Shown piece by piece: positions 35,720 to 45,601 of a DNA stretch of 64,000 nt (position 1 is its first letter; each line of letters begins with the position of its first letter). The translations under genes and the position numbers were made by a program. Source of the DNA: Euzebya tangerina. Its GTDB lineage: Bacteria > Actinomycetota > Nitriliruptoria > Euzebyales > Euzebyaceae. The stretch covers positions 2,976,001-3,040,000 of the forward strand of contig NZ_PPDK01000001.1 of the NCBI RefSeq assembly GCF_003074135.1, read 5' to 3'. Under the pieces are notes generated by a model, which did no database searches, was not told the DNA's origin, and was given only the letters and a program-made list of their open reading frames with translations.

Positions 35720-37384
35720 TCAGCCCTGGTGGGGGTAGCGCCAGTCCGTCGGCGGCACGAAGCTCTCCTTGATCGAGCGGGAGCTGACCCAGCGCTGCAG
35801 GTTCTGGGGTGCCCCCGCCTTGTCGTTGGTGCCCGAGGCCCGAGCGCCGCCGAACGGCTGCTGCCCGACCACCGCGCCCGTCGGCTTGTCATTGAGGTAG
35901 AAGTTGCCGGCCGCATGCCGCAGGCCCGCCTGCGCCACGTCCAGTGCACGCCGGTCGGTGGCGAACACCGCGCCGGTCAGCGCGTAGGGGCTCGTGGTGT
36001 CGACCAGGTCGACCACCTCCGCCCAGGTGGTGTCGTCGAACGAGCTGTCGTCGTAGGGGAAGACGGTCAGCACCGGCCCGAACAGCTCGGTGACCATCGT
36101 ATGGCTGCGCGGGTCGTCGGTCACCAGCACCGTCGGGTCCACGAACCAGCCCTGGGTGCGGTCCGAGTCGCCGCCGACCAGCACCTCAGCACCAGCGTCC
36201 CCAGCCTTGGCGATCGCGCCGCTGACCCGCTCGAACGCCACCTCATCGATCACGGCACCGCAGAAGGTCGAGAGGTCACCCACGTCCCCCACGGTGATCT
36301 CGCTGGCCATCCCCGCCAGGTCGTCACGGAGACTGGACCACAGCGACGCCGGCACGTAGGCCCGGCTGGCCGCTGAGCACTTCTGGCCCTGGTACTCAAA
36401 CGCCCCCCGCCCGAGGCCCACCACAACCGCCGCCGGATCCGCGGACGGATGGACCAGCACGAAGTCCTTCCCGCCGGTCTCCCCGACGATCCGGGGGTAG
36501 GACCGATAGCTGTCGATCCGGTCGGCCGTCTTGCGCCACAGTTGACGGAACACGGCCGTCGATCCGGTGTAGTGCAGTCCGGCGAAGGCCGGATGGGCCA
36601 TGGCGACGTCGCTGACCAACGCCCCATCGCCGTGCACCAGATTGATCACGCCGTCCGGCAGGCCAGCGGCCCGCAGCAGGTCCATCGTCATCTGGGCGGC
36701 GAACGCCTGCTTCTCCGATGGCTTCCAGATCACGACGTTGCCCATCATCGCCGGGGCCGTCGGCAGGTTCCCCGCGATCGCGGTGAAGTTGAAGGGCGTG
36801 AGCGCCAGTACGAACCCCTCGAGCGGGCGGTGGTCCGTCCGGTTCCACACCCCGGGGGAGGAGGTGGGCTGCTCGGCGTGGATCTGCTCGGCGAAGGCGC
36901 AGTTGAAGCGGAGGAAGTCGATGAGCTCACAGGCCGCGTCGATCTCGGCCTGGTGGACCGACTTGGATTGCCCCAGGATCGTGGCGGCGTTCACTCGGCT
37001 GCGCCAGGGACCGCTGAGCAGGTCGGCAGCCCGCAGGAAGACGGCCAGGCGGTCGTGCAGCGGCGTGGCCGCCCACTCCTCGGCGACACCGAGTGCGGCG
37101 TCGATGGCGGCTTCGACGTGCGGCTCGGAGGCGGCGAAGACGGTCGCCAGGTGGAGAGCGTGGTCGTGCGGAGCTCGAACCTCGAAGGTGTCCTGCGAGC
37201 GGACATCGTCAGCACCGATGCGCATGGGCGCCTCGATCGGCGCGGCGGCCCGTTGGTCGGCGATCGTCGCCGCCAGGGTCTCACGCTCCGTGCTGCCGGG
37301 TGCGTATCCCTGGATGGGCTCATTGACCGGCGTGGGGACGGCGAAGCCGCCGGTGGCGGAGAGCTGACTTGCTGAAGTGGTCAT
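35720..37384 (-). CDS. pruA: L-glutamate gamma-semialdehyde (delta-1-pyrroline-5-carboxylate) dehydrogenase
   Basis: A 554-residue aldehyde dehydrogenase that oxidises glutamate semialdehyde to glutamate in proline degradation. The PruA form is marked by WNRTDHRPLEGFVLALTPFNFTAIAGNLPTAPAMMGNVVIWKPSEK and the catalytic Cys in YQGQKCSAASRAYVP. The C-terminal NFYLNDKPTGAVVGQQPFGGARASGTNDKAG is the usual substrate end. No proline dehydrogenase gene is next to it. It ends five bases from the convergent SDR gene. Confidence 0.94.
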   Translation of the reverse strand: MTTSASQLSATGGFAVPTPVNEPIQGYAPGSTERETLAATIADQRAAAPIEAPMRIGADDVRSQDTFEVRAPHDHALHLATVFAASEPHVEAAIDAALGVAEEWAATPLHDRLAVFLRAADLLSGPWRSRVNAATILGQSKSVHQAEIDAACELIDFLRFNCAFAEQIHAEQPTSSPGVWNRTDHRPLEGFVLALTPFNFTAIAGNLPTAPAMMGNVVIWKPSEKQAFAAQMTMDLLRAAGLPDGVINLVHGDGALVSDVAMAHPAFAGLHYTGSTAVFRQLWRKTADRIDSYRSYPRIVGETGGKDFVLVHPSADPAAVVVGLGRGAFEYQGQKCSAASRAYVPASLWSSLRDDLAGMASEITVGDVGDLSTFCGAVIDEVAFERVSGAIAKAGDAGAEVLVGGDSDRTQGWFVDPTVLVTDDPRSHTMVTELFGPVLTVFPYDDSSFDDTTWAEVVDLVDTTSPYALTGAVFATDRRALDVAQAGLRHAAGNFYLNDKPTGAVVGQQPFGGARASGTNDKAGAPQNLQRWVSSRSIKESFVPPTDWRYPHQG

Positions 37385-37427
37385 GGCAGCACACTAGTAC
37401 GTGCTGCCGGCGTGTGACCCCGAGGGA

Positions 37428-37814
37428 TCAGATGGGTTCCATCGCGCACACCTGCACGGCCGCAACGGCCGCGTCGGTGGCGCGCTGGAGCCGGTCGATG
37501 AGGACCGCCCGGACGAGGTACTCGACCTGCAGGGAGATGTCGGCGACGCCGCGCTGCTCGGTTCGAGTGAGGATCTGTGCGTGCAGGAACTGCAGCTCCT
37601 CGAGGGGCTCCTGGATCGCCTCGGGGGCGTCGGCTACGGCGTTGAGCAGGTCCGACCAGCGGCAGATCGTCTCGAGTTCGACCGACATGCTCGTCTCGTG
37701 CCCGCCGATCTTGTTCAACCGGTGCTGGAGGTCGCTGCACGTATCCCGTAGGAACATGATGGACCATGCCGGAACGGTCGCGACGGTGGTCTTGGTGCGC
37801 TCGTGGAGTTGCAT
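37428..37814 (-). CDS. Hypothetical helical protein
   Basis: A 128-residue alpha-helical protein starting MQLHERTKTTVATVPAWSIMFLRDTCSDLQHRLNKIGG. The ATG at 37814 follows GAGAG and lies just inside a long inverted repeat. The frame extends farther upstream in the open reading frame, but that part crosses the divergent fpg gene and is a shadow. No known family; two or three Cys are scattered, so a metal site is not evident. Confidence 0.6.
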   Translation of the reverse strand: MQLHERTKTTVATVPAWSIMFLRDTCSDLQHRLNKIGGHETSMSVELETICRWSDLLNAVADAPEAIQEPLEELQFLHAQILTRTEQRGVADISLQVEYLVRAVLIDRLQRATDAAVAAVQVCAMEPI

Positions 37815-37823
37815 GGTTCTCTC

Positions 37824-37858
37824 ATTACTCTCGGTGATTTGGCTGTCGTGAGAGTAAT
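37824..37858. promoter_or_regulatory. Nine-base inverted repeat between a hypothetical gene and fpg
   Basis: ATTACTCTC at 37824-37832 is repeated in inverse as GAGAGTAAT at 37850-37858, separated by 17 bases. The arm is perfect over nine bases and is unusually A/T-rich for the region. It starts ten bases upstream of the hypothetical gene start at 37814, and fpg begins 58 bases further on. It looks like a dimer-binding operator governing one or both genes. Confidence 0.55.
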
Positions 37859-37916
37859 CGGCAGCATGGTCGATTTTCTTGACCAAAAAGGTGCGAAGAA
37901 CTAGACAATGTTGCCC

Positions 37917-38750
37917 ATGCCGGAACTGCCAGAGGTTGAGAGCGTCCGTCGGCAGCTGGCCCCCCGTCTCGTTGGCTGCCGCATCGACGCGGTGTGGGCC
38001 GACCCGAAGATGCCGCGCTACATCCGCCCGGCGGAGGCGGCGCAGACCACGGTCCACGACCTCGTCCGGCGCGGCAAGTACCTGATCGCGGATCTCGGTG
38101 CGCCGCATCAGGAGGCGGGTCTGCAGTTGATCCTGCACCTGGGCATGACGGGCGTGCTTCGCTGGCGCGGCGAGGACGGCTGGGACGGCGACGACTACGT
38201 CCGGGCCACCTTCGCGGTGACGACACGGGAGGGACGCCAGGCCCATCTGGACTTCCGCGACGTCCGCCGCTTCGGCACCCTCGCCGTGGTTCCGGAGGGC
38301 GTGTACGACGAGTTGCCGACATTGGCATCACTCGGCCCCGAGCCACTGTCCGACGCCTTCGACCGAGCCGACTTCGCTGCCGCGCTGCACCAGACCGGCC
38401 AGCAGGTCAAGCCCTTCCTGCTGTCCCAGCGCCCCGTGGCCGGAGTCGGCAACATCTACGCCGACGAGGCGCTGTGGCGTGCCCGGATCCACCCGACGTC
38501 CCGGCGCGTGGGTCGAGCCCGCGCCAACCGACTGCACCAAGCCATCGTCGATGTGCTGGCCGAGTCCGTCGAGCGCGAGGGCACGACCTTCAGCGACTAC
38601 CAGATGGTCAACGGCGAGTCAGGACGCAACGCCGACTACCTGGTGGCCTACGGTCAGGAGGACCGTCCGTGTCCCCGCTGCGGCACGCCGATGCGAAAGA
38701 CCGTCGTCGGGGGTCGAGGCACCACGTACTGCCCGCGGTGCCAGCGCTGA
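37917..38750 (+). CDS. mutM: Formamidopyrimidine-DNA glycosylase
   Basis: A 277-residue Fpg/MutM, which removes oxidised purines such as 8-oxoguanine. Starting at ATG 37917 gives the necessary N-terminal MPELPEVE, where Pro2 and Glu3 are catalytic. The HhH part holds VAGVGNIYADEALWRARIHP and the C-terminal zinc finger has CPRC and CPRC knuckles. Two upstream codons (ATG 37908) would displace Pro2 from the N terminus, so they are rejected. rRNA or rnc genes, its common partners, are not adjacent. Confidence 0.93.
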   Translation: MPELPEVESVRRQLAPRLVGCRIDAVWADPKMPRYIRPAEAAQTTVHDLVRRGKYLIADLGAPHQEAGLQLILHLGMTGVLRWRGEDGWDGDDYVRATFAVTTREGRQAHLDFRDVRRFGTLAVVPEGVYDELPTLASLGPEPLSDAFDRADFAAALHQTGQQVKPFLLSQRPVAGVGNIYADEALWRARIHPTSRRVGRARANRLHQAIVDVLAESVEREGTTFSDYQMVNGESGRNADYLVAYGQEDRPCPRCGTPMRKTVVGGRGTTYCPRCQR

Positions 38751-38762
38751 TCTCTGACAGGC

Positions 38763-39401
38763 TCAGAGGCCGCCGGTGGTGCGGACCTCATCGATTAGGC
38801 CGTACTCCACAGCCTCCTCGGCGCTGAGCCAGAAGTCACGCAGCGTGTCCTTGGCGACCTGCTCCAGTGGCTTTCCGGACCGCTCAGCCAGGATCTCGTT
38901 GATGCGTTCCCGCAGGAACGTCATCTGCTGGGCCTGGATCTGGATGTCGGAGGCCTGACCGCGGGCACCGCCCAGCGGCTGGTGGATCATCACCCGCGCG
39001 TTGGGGGTTGCTGACCGGGTACCGGTACCCGTGGCCAGCAGGAACGCGCCGGCGGAGGCCGCCATCCCGACGCACACCGTGTTGACCTTCGCCGAGATCA
39101 GGTTCATGACGTCATACATCGCGAACATGCCGCTGATCACGCCACCCGGCGAGTTGATGTACATCGTGATGTCGTCGTCGGACTCGGCACCAAGCGCGAG
39201 CAGCTGGGCGACGATCTCGTCGGCCTTGGTCTCCTCGATGGCTCCACGGAGGTACAGCACCCGGTTGTCGTAGAGCTTGCGGAACGGGTTCTGCTGCAGT
39301 GCCGCCGCAATGGCACCGGCGTCTTCCTGGCCCGGCGTCTCCTCTTCGTCATCGAAGCGGGGCAGTCCGAGGTTGGAGTACCGCTTGGAGTACGTGGTCA
39401 C
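38763..39401 (-). CDS. clpP: ATP-dependent Clp protease proteolytic subunit
   Basis: A 212-residue ClpP with the Ser-His-Asp triad: Ser in GMAASAGAFLL, His in MIHQPLGGARG, and Asp in LRDFWLSAEEAVEYGLIDEV. The first 35 residues are longer and more acidic than in many ClpP proteins, possibly a propeptide. Actinobacteria often have clpP1 and clpP2 in tandem followed by clpX; here the gene stands alone in the window, so a second copy and clpX must lie elsewhere. Confidence 0.94.
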   Translation of the reverse strand: MTTYSKRYSNLGLPRFDDEEETPGQEDAGAIAAALQQNPFRKLYDNRVLYLRGAIEETKADEIVAQLLALGAESDDDITMYINSPGGVISGMFAMYDVMNLISAKVNTVCVGMAASAGAFLLATGTGTRSATPNARVMIHQPLGGARGQASDIQIQAQQMTFLRERINEILAERSGKPLEQVAKDTLRDFWLSAEEAVEYGLIDEVRTTGGL

Positions 39402-39554
39402 GTGGTTGCTCCTGAGGTTGCACGCCGTCGCGTTGGACCCGGCTGTGGCGTGTGGTTATCGTTGCGAGGCGCTCAGGGTAGTGGCCTGCCTGGCGTCCTG
39501 CCGGTCGGGCCGAGGGCGCTGCTGACGGCAGCGTGGAGTCCGGGAGGACAACAG

Positions 39555-39800
39555 ATGGAACAGGGGCCGCCAGCGTCGCGGACGCTGGACCGCGGCATCC
39601 GAGTCGTGGAAGCCATTGCGGCTGCCGGAGACGGCGCCACGGTTGCGGAGCTGTCCCGTTTCACCGGTCTGGACCGGGCCGTCATCGCGCGCCTGCTCGA
39701 CACGCTGTCGGACCGTTGCTGGCTGGTCCGCGGGCCGGGGGACCAGCGGTACCGGCTCGGGCCAACGCTCCTCGCGCTGGTCGGGTCCGATCCGACCTGA
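39555..39800 (+). CDS. Stand-alone IclR-type winged-helix protein
   Basis: An 81-residue protein consisting only of the IclR N-terminal winged helix: SRTLDRGIRVVEAIAAAGDGATVAELSRFTGLDRAVIARLLDTLSDRCWLVRGPGDQRYRLGPTLLAL. Full IclR regulators are about 250 residues with a ligand-binding GAF-like domain, which is absent: the frame stops after residue 81. GGGAGG precedes the ATG at good spacing. It may be a true mini-regulator or a truncated gene. It is convergent with the sigma/anti-sigma fusion. Confidence 0.65.
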   Translation: MEQGPPASRTLDRGIRVVEAIAAAGDGATVAELSRFTGLDRAVIARLLDTLSDRCWLVRGPGDQRYRLGPTLLALVGSDPT

Positions 39801-39824
39801 GCGCCAACCGACGAGGGGACGCTC

Positions 39825-41570
39825 CTACGGCAGGCCGAGCACGAGGATGGCCACGATGAGTCCGCCCGCGATCCCGACGATGGCCGGGAGCACCCAGGTG
39901 GTCAGCGCAGATGGTCCGCCACGGGTGGCATCGATGACCGGGTCCTCACCCTCGACGTAGCCCCCATACTCGTCGTACTCGTCGACGTCGATGGTCCCGC
40001 TCTCCGGCTGGGCAAACGCCGGTCCCTCGTCTGAGGTGCCCTCCAGCGTCCCGAGGGCCGCGTACGGATCACCACCCGGCGTCGTCGGCTCCGCGTCGTC
40101 GAGTTCGGCGAACGGGTCGTCCTCCTCACCCTCGGCCAGGATGTCGGACAGCCGGAGCTCTGCCGTCGAACCCGGGTCGGGCCGCCAATCGCCAGCATCG
40201 TCGTCGGTCTCGGCGAACAGGTCCTCGCTGTCATCTGCCCGTGCATCTGCCGGGGCCTCGGTGAACAGCCCGCGGTCGTCGGCGCCGATCTCATCGCCGA
40301 AGCCGGCCGCGACCAGCTCCTCCTCGGTCAGCTCCGTCGTCGCGGCGGGGGCCGTGGCCGCGTCATCGGCGCCGGCATCCGCTGGCCTGAAGGGATCGTC
40401 GCCGGTAACGGCGGACGGCTCGGGCGTGGCATCAGCGCCGTGATCGTCCAAGGCCGGAAGCGGGCCCGTGGCACCGAGGGCGTCGAAGGGATCACTGTCC
40501 TCCGGGCCGGTCACCGCGGCCGCCTCGGCCGCGAGACTGTCGGCGGCAAGATCCGGGTCGGCCTCGTCGTCGGCTGAGCGGTCATCGGTCAGGAGATCGT
40601 CGGCCTCGGCATCGCCCGGTGGTTCGGCGACCGTGGGGTCCTCTGCCGGGTGGCTGGCGCCCTGGGCATCGGCCGCGCCGTCACCGGAGTCCGCGACGAC
40701 ACTCGAGGGCTCGGCGATCTCGGTCACGGGGCCGGCCGGATCAGCCGCCGTCTCGCCGGCCTCGGGGGAGGTGTCCGCACCAGCGACCGCCGGGGGCGCG
40801 GTTGCTGGAAGCTGGCCCGGCTGGGAACTGAGGACGGTGACCAGGATGCGCTGCCCCATGTCCGGCGTTGCCGGAAGACCCTCGATGCGCCGTCGGCCGC
40901 GGCGCGTGGCCCGCGACTTGGCCGCACAGCCGGGACGCTCCTCGATGGCGGTCGCCACATCGGCGTGCTCACGTGCCGAGGCGACGCCCAGGCACCAATC
41001 ACCGATCTTGTCCAGATCGTCGCAGCCGTCCTCGTGCAGCGCAGCGCGGTCGCCGGTGGAGTTCTCCGGCCCCGCCAGCGCCATCAGCGCTCGCGTGAGG
41101 GCGTCGGCCGACCCGGGCTCCTGTCCGGTCGTCGGCACACCCTTGTCGTGGGCCAGGAGCAGGGCGCGGCGCTCATCCTCGGCCAACTCGGCGATGGCTC
41201 GCTCGGCGGCGTCCAGGAAGCGGACGTCGGGGGCGGGCAGGTCGGGCAACAGGCCGGCGGCGGACGGCGAGGCCGGCGCGGTGCCGCTCTCCCGTAGACT
41301 CTCCACGCCCATTGCCCAGGTCTGACGGCGGACCCACCCCTCCAGCGGTCCGGAGGTCGGCGGGTCGGTCCACAGGCTGCCGAAGACCTTCAGCAACAGC
41401 GCCTCGACGGCGTCCGCTCCGCTCATCAGGCGTCTGGCGACGGCGTGGGCCGCGGGCACGGCGCGGTGGTAGGCCTCCGCCAGGGCGAGGGGGTGCCCAA
41501 CGGCGAGGGCGTCCAGGATGACGCTTTCGTGGGCGCGCCTGAAGTCAAGAGCATCGGTTGGCTGAGGCAT
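39825..41570 (-). CDS. Sigma/anti-sigma-like fusion protein with C-terminal transmembrane anchor
   Basis: A 581-residue protein. Residues about 28-95 resemble sigma region 2 (LAEAYHRAVPAAHAVARRLMSGADAVEALLLKVFGSLW); residues 120-165 resemble region 4 (AIAELAEDERRALLLAHDKG). Residues 183-230 look like a zinc-binding anti-sigma domain with C183, C193, H202 and C215, but the H-x3-C-x2-C core is incomplete. Then comes a highly acidic disordered linker of about 300 residues with repeated Asp/Glu-Pro-Ala motifs, and one transmembrane helix at 557-580. A membrane-tethered, self-regulated ECF factor is inferred. Confidence 0.6.
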   Translation of the reverse strand: MPQPTDALDFRRAHESVILDALAVGHPLALAEAYHRAVPAAHAVARRLMSGADAVEALLLKVFGSLWTDPPTSGPLEGWVRRQTWAMGVESLRESGTAPASPSAAGLLPDLPAPDVRFLDAAERAIAELAEDERRALLLAHDKGVPTTGQEPGSADALTRALMALAGPENSTGDRAALHEDGCDDLDKIGDWCLGVASAREHADVATAIEERPGCAAKSRATRRGRRRIEGLPATPDMGQRILVTVLSSQPGQLPATAPPAVAGADTSPEAGETAADPAGPVTEIAEPSSVVADSGDGAADAQGASHPAEDPTVAEPPGDAEADDLLTDDRSADDEADPDLAADSLAAEAAAVTGPEDSDPFDALGATGPLPALDDHGADATPEPSAVTGDDPFRPADAGADDAATAPAATTELTEEELVAAGFGDEIGADDRGLFTEAPADARADDSEDLFAETDDDAGDWRPDPGSTAELRLSDILAEGEEDDPFAELDDAEPTTPGGDPYAALGTLEGTSDEGPAFAQPESGTIDVDEYDEYGGYVEGEDPVIDATRGGPSALTTWVLPAIVGIAGGLIVAILVLGLP

Positions 41571-41711
41571 GGCTCCACGCTAGTGCCTGGGCGCGGGAGA
41601 CTGAGGGATTTTCCCCGTTCAAGCGGGCAGGTGAGCGGGTGTCGTGCCCCTGGTCGCTCGGGCCGAGTCGCCGATCTCCGAGCCGGTGGGATTCTCGATC
41701 GGCTGCCCGAG

Positions 41712-43394
41712 CTACGGCATCGAGCCGGTGAGCCGCACCCGCTGCCGGCGGCCGGCCCAGCCCGGGTCGGGGTCGGGGTAGTCGGTGCGGAAGTGGGACC
41801 CGCGTGACTCCTGACGGCGCGCCGCCGCCTCGACGATCGCATTGGCGGCGACCAGCATGTTGGCCACTTCCAGGGCGTCGCGCTGCAGCGGTGGGCGTGG
41901 ACCACCCCAGGCACTGGTCACCGTCTTGCTGATGTTCTGCAGGGTCTGCCGGGTCGCGGCCAGACCTGCGGCGTCGCGGATCGCGCCCGCGCCGGCGCTC
42001 ATCGACTTCCGAAGGTCAGAGCGGACCCAACGCAGATAGGGACGCCGGTCGGCGGAGGCGAAGGTCGGCTGGTCCGGGTCGCCGGCGGCATGCTCCTCCG
42101 GCAGGGAGCGGGCCATGTCCGTGGCCGCGCGGTGCGCGAACACACACGACTGCGCCAGGCTGTTGCCAGCCATCCGGTTGGCCCCGTGCACCCCCGAGGA
42201 CGCCACCTCACCGGCGGCGTAGAGCCCCGGCACGGAGGTCCGGCCCCACAGATCCGTGGCCACGCCGCCGATCATGTAGTGCTCGCAGGGCTCGACCGGG
42301 ACCGGCTCGGCCAACAGGTCGAAGCCGAACCGCTGGGCACCGTCGAGGACCGTCGGGAACTCCTCCTTCATCTGGTGGGGCTCGATCATCCTGGCGTCCA
42401 GCCACGCCCCGCCGGGTTGGTCCAGGATGGCCTTGGCCACGACGTGCCGTGGCGCCAGTTCGGCATCTGGGTGCCGGGAGGGCATGAACCGGTTGCCCTC
42501 GGCGTCGAGCAGGTGGGCGCCGGCACCGCGAAGTGCCTCCGTCAGCAGGAAGCGCTGGAAGGAGGTCTTGCCGGGCGCCTTGAGCCCCGTCGGGTGGAAC
42601 TGGACGAACTCGATGTCGTGCAGCGCGGCGCCCACCCGTCCGGCCATGGCGAGCGCGTCGCCGGTGGCACCGTCGCGGTTGGTGGTCGCGGCGTACAGCC
42701 CGCCGCACCCGCCGGTTGCCAACATCACGGCCTTGGCCCGAACCAGGATCAGCCCGGGGTCCTGGGCGGGGGTGGCGTGGCCGCCGTCGATGTCATCGAG
42801 CAGCATCCAAACCCCGGTGACGGGCGCATCGGGCGCTGAACCCGTCGCCAGCGAGGCGGCCATGCCCTGGAGGCGGATCAGGCGACCCTCCCGCTCGGCG
42901 ACCTCCACCGCAGCGGTCCGCAGCGACCGGAAGATCTCTGCTCCGGTGGCATCCGCGGCTCGGACCGACCGGCCGACCGTCTGGCCTCCTTCGCGGGCCA
43001 GCGCCAGGTCGCCGTCGGACTCGGTGTCGAAGACGGCCCCCCTGGCGCGGAGGTCAGCGACCCGGTCGGGGGTCTCGGCCGCCATGACGGCGACCGACCG
43101 TGGGTTGCAGTGGCCGTCGCCGGCCCGTTCGGTGTCCGCCGCGTGGAGGTTGGGCGAGTCGTCGTGGCCGACGGCCGCCGCCAGGCCGCCCTGCGCCAAC
43201 GGCGTTGACCCGGACTCGCCGACGGCACCCTTGTCGATCAGGACGACCGTGACATCCGGGCGGGCGTCCAGCAGGTCCAGTGCGGTCACCAGTCCGGCGA
43301 TGCCCGAGCCCACGATCGCCACGTCGACCACCACCTCTGAGCCGCGCCTGATGTGATCGGGGAAGTGGGACGTGCCGGTCTGCGGGGGGCTCAT
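41712..43394 (-). CDS. nadB: L-aspartate oxidase
   Basis: A 560-residue flavoprotein that oxidises aspartate to iminoaspartate for NAD synthesis. FAD-binding GSGIAGLVTALDLLDARPDVTVVLIDKGAVGESGSTPLAQGG is at the N terminus; the active-site region has FVQFHPTGL, and the C-terminal helical domain ends with the usual Arg-rich helices. No nadA or nadC neighbours. It is divergent from ftsH, starts separated by 104 bases. About 140 bases downstream to 41711 are non-coding. Confidence 0.93.
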   Translation of the reverse strand: MSPPQTGTSHFPDHIRRGSEVVVDVAIVGSGIAGLVTALDLLDARPDVTVVLIDKGAVGESGSTPLAQGGLAAAVGHDDSPNLHAADTERAGDGHCNPRSVAVMAAETPDRVADLRARGAVFDTESDGDLALAREGGQTVGRSVRAADATGAEIFRSLRTAAVEVAEREGRLIRLQGMAASLATGSAPDAPVTGVWMLLDDIDGGHATPAQDPGLILVRAKAVMLATGGCGGLYAATTNRDGATGDALAMAGRVGAALHDIEFVQFHPTGLKAPGKTSFQRFLLTEALRGAGAHLLDAEGNRFMPSRHPDAELAPRHVVAKAILDQPGGAWLDARMIEPHQMKEEFPTVLDGAQRFGFDLLAEPVPVEPCEHYMIGGVATDLWGRTSVPGLYAAGEVASSGVHGANRMAGNSLAQSCVFAHRAATDMARSLPEEHAAGDPDQPTFASADRRPYLRWVRSDLRKSMSAGAGAIRDAAGLAATRQTLQNISKTVTSAWGGPRPPLQRDALEVANMLVAANAIVEAAARRQESRGSHFRTDYPDPDPGWAGRRQRVRLTGSMP

Positions 43395-43498
43395 GACGTC
43401 CGCGAGCGTATCCGAGGACCTCCAGACGAGGTTCGAAGGCCGCCGCTGGTCAGCAGCACAAGTGGCAAGACCACCGGTTTGCAGCGAGTCTGGGAGGT

Positions 43499-45583
43499 GT
43501 GAACACGTCCTCGCGTAGTCGTCTGCTGACCATCGTCGCGGTCATGGCCCTGCTGTTCATCCTGTTCAGCGGGCTCGGCACGACCAACACGGGTGACGAG
43601 CTGACCTACACCCAGTTCCGCGAGGCTGTGACCGATGGGCGTGTCGAGTCGATCGTGTTCACGGGACAGAGCATCACCGGTGAGTACGTCGAGGGGTCGA
43701 CCGAGGAGGGCGAGGCGAGCACCTTCAGCTCCTTCCTGCCGGTCGAGACCGTCGTCGGGACGGACGGCATCGAGTCCTTCCTCGACGCCAACGACGTGAC
43801 GATCGAGGCACGCGCCGACGATGGCGGCGTGCTCGGGTTCATCCTGCCCCTGCTGTTCCCGCTGCTGCTGTTCGGCGGGTTCATCTACTTCCTCAACCGG
43901 CAGGCTCGCGGCCAGATGGGCGGGCTCGGTCAGATCGGCAAGTCCCAGGCGAAGATCCACAAGACCGACGAGCCGTCGACGACCTTCAACGACATCGCCG
44001 GCTACAAGGAGGTCAAGGAGGAGATCAAGGAGGTCGTGCAGTTCCTCCGCGATCCGTCCAAGTTCCGCCAGGCCGGCGCCGAGGTGCCCAAGGGCATGCT
44101 GATGGTCGGCCCGCCGGGAACCGGGAAGACGCTGCTGGCGCGGGCCGTGGCCGGTGAAGCGGGTGTTCCGTTCATCTCCGTGACCGGTTCTGACTTCATG
44201 GAGATGTTCGTCGGGGTGGGGGCGAGCCGGGTCCGGGACCTGTTCAAGACCGCTCGCGAGAACGCGCCCTCCATCATCTTCATCGACGAGCTGGACTCGA
44301 TCGGCCGCAAGCGTGGTGCCGGGCTCGGCGGGGGCCACGACGAGCGCGAGCAGACGCTCAACCAGATGCTGGGCGAGATCGACGGGTTCGAGGGCTCGAC
44401 CGGCGTGGTGATCATGGCGGCCACCAACCGGCCGGACGTGCTCGACAACGCACTGACGCGACCCGGACGGTTCGACCGGCAGATCGTCGTGCCGCTGCCG
44501 ACGCTGGAGGAGCGCGAGCAGATCCTGCAGATCCACATGCGCGGCAAGCCCATCGCCGCCGATGTCGACCCGCGCACCATGGCCCAGGGGACCCCCGGTA
44601 TGGCGGGTGCCGACCTGAAGAACCTGGTGAACGAAGCGGCGCTGATCGCCGTGCGCGAAGGCAGTCCCGAGATCCGGATGGACGACTTCGAGCGGGCCCG
44701 CGAGCGGCAGACCATCGGTCGTGAGCGCTCCACGCTGGCGCTGTCGGAGGAGGAGAAGGAGTCAGTCGCCTACCACGAAGGTGGACACGCGCTGGCAGCC
44801 TTCCTCGAGCCCGAGGCGGACCCCGTCTACAAGGTGACGGTCCTCCCGGTCGGGATGGCGCTCGGGGTCACCACCCAGCTGCCCGTCGACGAGCGGCACA
44901 TCCACACCCTGTCCTGGCTGGTGGCCAAACTGCGGGTGATGCTGGGCGGACGCGCAGCCGAGCTCGTGGCGCTGGGCCAGCCGACCACCGGCGCCTCCAA
45001 CGATCTGCTGCAGGCCACCAAGCTGGCACGGGCGATCGTGCGGGACTTCGGCATGACCGACGCGGTCGGACCGGTCGGGTACGGCGACGACCGGCCGGTG
45101 TTCCTGGGGGAGGAGCTCGGTCGCGGGGCCGACTACTCCGATGAGTTCGCCCGCAAGATCGATGCCGAGGCCCACCGCATCCTGGCCACCAACCTGGCGG
45201 ACCTGGTGGAGCGGTTCACCGAGCTGCGTCCGGGGCTGGACCGGATGGCCGAGTTGCTGGTGGCGAAGGAGGCGATCAGCGGCGCCGAGGCGATGGAGGC
45301 CGTGCGCGAGGGGCTGCCGCCCCATCTGCAGGAGCAGCTCACCGGCTCGGCCTCCGAGGTCCGGGTGGCCAGCGCCCAGGGCGGGTCGAACGGTCACGCC
45401 CCCGTCGGCCTCGGTGTCCCTGCCGGCAGACCGCCGAAGACACCGAGCGGTGACGGCAACGGGCGGGTCGGGCCCGGCGGGCCACCGTCCAACGGACGCG
45501 GCGGGTCACCGCGCGGTGGCGGGGCACCTCCGGTGGGCACACCACCTCCGCCGCCGGGCGGCTCGGTCCCCAAACCGCGGTAG
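43499..45583 (+). CDS. ftsH: ATP-dependent zinc metalloprotease FtsH
   Basis: A 694-residue membrane AAA+ protease. Two N-terminal membrane helices (about 7-25 and 118-137) flank a periplasmic domain. AAA core: Walker A GPPGTGKT, Walker [35 protein letters not shown]. The zinc site HEGGH replaces the usual HEAGH; Gly for Ala is a mild change. The last 70 residues are Gly/Pro-rich and disordered. Starts at GTG 43499. Functions in membrane-protein quality control. Confidence 0.95.
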   Translation: MNTSSRSRLLTIVAVMALLFILFSGLGTTNTGDELTYTQFREAVTDGRVESIVFTGQSITGEYVEGSTEEGEASTFSSFLPVETVVGTDGIESFLDANDVTIEARADDGGVLGFILPLLFPLLLFGGFIYFLNRQARGQMGGLGQIGKSQAKIHKTDEPSTTFNDIAGYKEVKEEIKEVVQFLRDPSKFRQAGAEVPKGMLMVGPPGTGKTLLARAVAGEAGVPFISVTGSDFMEMFVGVGASRVRDLFKTARENAPSIIFIDELDSIGRKRGAGLGGGHDEREQTLNQMLGEIDGFEGSTGVVIMAATNRPDVLDNALTRPGRFDRQIVVPLPTLEEREQILQIHMRGKPIAADVDPRTMAQGTPGMAGADLKNLVNEAALIAVREGSPEIRMDDFERARERQTIGRERSTLALSEEEKESVAYHEGGHALAAFLEPEADPVYKVTVLPVGMALGVTTQLPVDERHIHTLSWLVAKLRVMLGGRAAELVALGQPTTGASNDLLQATKLARAIVRDFGMTDAVGPVGYGDDRPVFLGEELGRGADYSDEFARKIDAEAHRILATNLADLVERFTELRPGLDRMAELLVAKEAISGAEAMEAVREGLPPHLQEQLTGSASEVRVASAQGGSNGHAPVGLGVPAGRPPKTPSGDGNGRVGPGGPPSNGRGGSPRGGGAPPVGTPPPPPGGSVPKPR

Positions 45584-45601
45584 TCCGGTAGGCTGCCGTC
45601 A

